Positions 63,154-64,000 of a stretch of 64,000 nucleotides of DNA are shown one piece after another. Every line of letters starts with the position of its first letter. The stretch's first letter is position 1. The stretch lies in the NCBI GenBank assembly GCA_963761655.1, contig CAVXHI010000003.1:124001-188000 (forward strand). Reading direction: 5' to 3'. A model generated the notes under the pieces. The model was not told the DNA's origin. It ran no database searches and saw only the letters and a program-made list of their open reading frames with translations. The translations under genes and the position numbers were made by a program. The DNA is from RYN-122 sp963761655. Lineage in GTDB: Bacteria > Actinomycetota > Actinomycetes > Mycobacteriales > SCTD01.

Positions 63154-63846
63154 CTACGTGCGGCGGAGCACCAGCGCCGTCACCTCGAGCGGTCTGCCGT
63201 CGGCTGTGACCCGGTGCACACCTCGCCGCTCCCCCACCCGCGCGAAGCGGGGACCGGTCAGCAGGGCGAGGGTCGCGCCCTCGTCGAGGTCGGCCGCGAC
63301 CGTCACGGCGAGCAGCCCGTCTGCGGGCAGCAGGTCGGTGAGCACCTCGAAGGCGGCGTGCGGCAGGTGCCCGAAGCCGACGGCGGCGACCACGGTGACG
63401 ACGTCGGGGGCGGCGGTCCGCAGCCAGCCGGCGTCGTCGTCGGTCGGGCGCAGCAGGTCGAGGGCACGGACGTCGTCGTAGGTGCCGGGGCGGTCGCGGC
63501 GGACGGCGACGGCGGCCTCGGGCTCGAGGTCGACGCCGTGCAGGGCGGCCACGCCGTGACCGCGCAGGGCCGTGCCGACCGCTCCCGTGCCGCAGCCGAC
63601 GTCGAGGACCCGCCGGGTGGCCAGCGCGGGGTCGACGTCGGCGAGCAGGTCGGCGAGCAGCTGCGGGGAGCCGCCGCGCAGGTGCACCAGGTAGACGGCG
63701 TCGTAGAGGCCGGGGACGGCGTACAGGGCGGCGTAGTCGTGCAGACCCGTCGTCCCGCCCGACCAGGTCACGGTGTCGGTCGCCTCGTCGACCTCGAGCC
63801 CCGGCAGGAGCGCGTCGAGGGTGGGCTGCAGCGCGGAGGGGATCAT
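63154..63846 (-). CDS. class I SAM-dependent methyltransferase
   Basis: 230 residues. SAM-binding motif I RRVLDVGCGTGAVG (about 78-88), acidic loop GVDLEPEA, motif PDVVTVVAAVGFGHLP and the later LLAVTVAADLDEGAT strand form the usual seven-strand methyltransferase. Substrate unknown; homology to ribosomal or small-molecule enzymes cannot be separated. The start codon is nine bases from the start of the divergent arfB gene. ATG 63846 has CACGCT six bases upstream (weak leaderless pattern). Confidence 0.9.
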   Translation of the reverse strand: MIPSALQPTLDALLPGLEVDEATDTVTWSGGTTGLHDYAALYAVPGLYDAVYLVHLRGGSPQLLADLLADVDPALATRRVLDVGCGTGAVGTALRGHGVAALHGVDLEPEAAVAVRRDRPGTYDDVRALDLLRPTDDDAGWLRTAAPDVVTVVAAVGFGHLPHAAFEVLTDLLPADGLLAVTVAADLDEGATLALLTGPRFARVGERRGVHRVTADGRPLEVTALVLRRT

Positions 63847-63855
63847 GATGGGAGC

Positions 63856-64000
63856 GTGCCCGGTCCGCTGCAGATCACGTCGCGCCTCGTGGTCCCCGAG
63901 GGCGAGCTGTCGTGGCGGTTCTCGCGCTCGTCCGGGCCGGGCGGGCAGTCGGTGAACACCACGGACAGCCGGGCCGAGGTGTCGTTCGACGTCGGGCGGT
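63856..64000 (+). CDS. arfB: ribosome-rescue peptidyl-tRNA hydrolase ArfB (partial, 5' end only)
   Basis: The first 48 codons are visible. GTG 63856 opens a frame with WRFSRSSGPGGQSVNTTDSR, the GGQ loop that hydrolyses peptidyl-tRNA in release factors and ArfB/YaeJ, and LVVPEGELSW before it as in ArfB. ArfB rescues ribosomes stalled on mRNAs lacking a stop codon. CATGAT six bases upstream fits the leaderless promoter pattern seen elsewhere. The rest lies off the window. Confidence 0.9.
   Translation, partial: MPGPLQITSRLVVPEGELSWRFSRSSGPGGQSVNTTDSRAEVSFDVGR

Overview
The window is very GC-rich (roughly three quarters G+C by eye), gene-dense and full of four-base GTGA/ATGA overlaps. Its gene content points to a high-GC actinomycete (Actinomycetota): WXG100 proteins, a lipid-droplet-associated protein, DUF4245 and DUF6542 proteins, GTP-dependent PEP carboxykinase, PIN-PhoH, and class II fructose-bisphosphatase GlpX. 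The order can only be guessed. No rRNA, tRNA, CRISPR array, transposase or prophage gene was seen, and no stretch over 300 bases lacks a gene.

Positions 1-17,900 hold a type VII-like secretion locus. On the minus strand an exported 1,010-residue coiled-coil protein, a periplasmic-binding-protein-like lipoprotein, a transmembrane Ser/Thr kinase and an FHA-FtsK ATPase (3' end off the window) form one overlapping operon. Facing it are a set of small cluster-specific proteins and two mirror-image cassettes, each a short WXG100-like protein followed by a roughly 500-residue WXG effector-like protein. A canonical 98-residue WXG100 protein lies between them. The plus-strand effector ends in a domain resembling NAD-glycohydrolase (TNT-like) toxins and is followed by a candidate immunity gene and an SseB-family gene. 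The architecture (FHA domains on the ATPase, kinase, large exported coiled coil) recalls Firmicute Ess/T7SSb more than mycobacterial ESX, and is the best candidate for a poorly described system here.

Positions 17,900-38,200 are mostly housekeeping: ychF, YCII protein, DUF6542, ispH, lipid-droplet protein, xseA/xseB split by a GNAT gene, a kynureninase-TetR-flavin reductase operon, glpX, a LuxR/TrmB-like regulator, xthA, a REC-GGDEF diguanylate cyclase, a FUSC-like protein, HelR and class I fumarase. Positions 38,200-51,600 carry a PAS-GGDEF-EAL protein, a secreted esterase, fumC, a 2Fe-2S thioredoxin-like protein, PIN-PhoH, a DUF885-like peptidase, an isoprenyl transferase and pckG. Positions 51,600-64,000 carry hemolysin III, a ribbon-helix-helix-like protein, a K+-channel-like membrane protein, YihY/BrkB, a PadR-ABC-FtsX export operon, an SPFH lipoprotein, a metallo-beta-lactamase-fold hydrolase, a DEAD-box helicase, a methyltransferase and the start of arfB.

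Two window-wide patterns stand out. Many genes carry a TAnnnT -10 box only 6-7 bases before the start codon, so leaderless mRNAs seem common. Five otherwise intact genes contain a single-base frameshift, three at or beside short G/C runs, which suggests sequencing errors in this assembly rather than decay.
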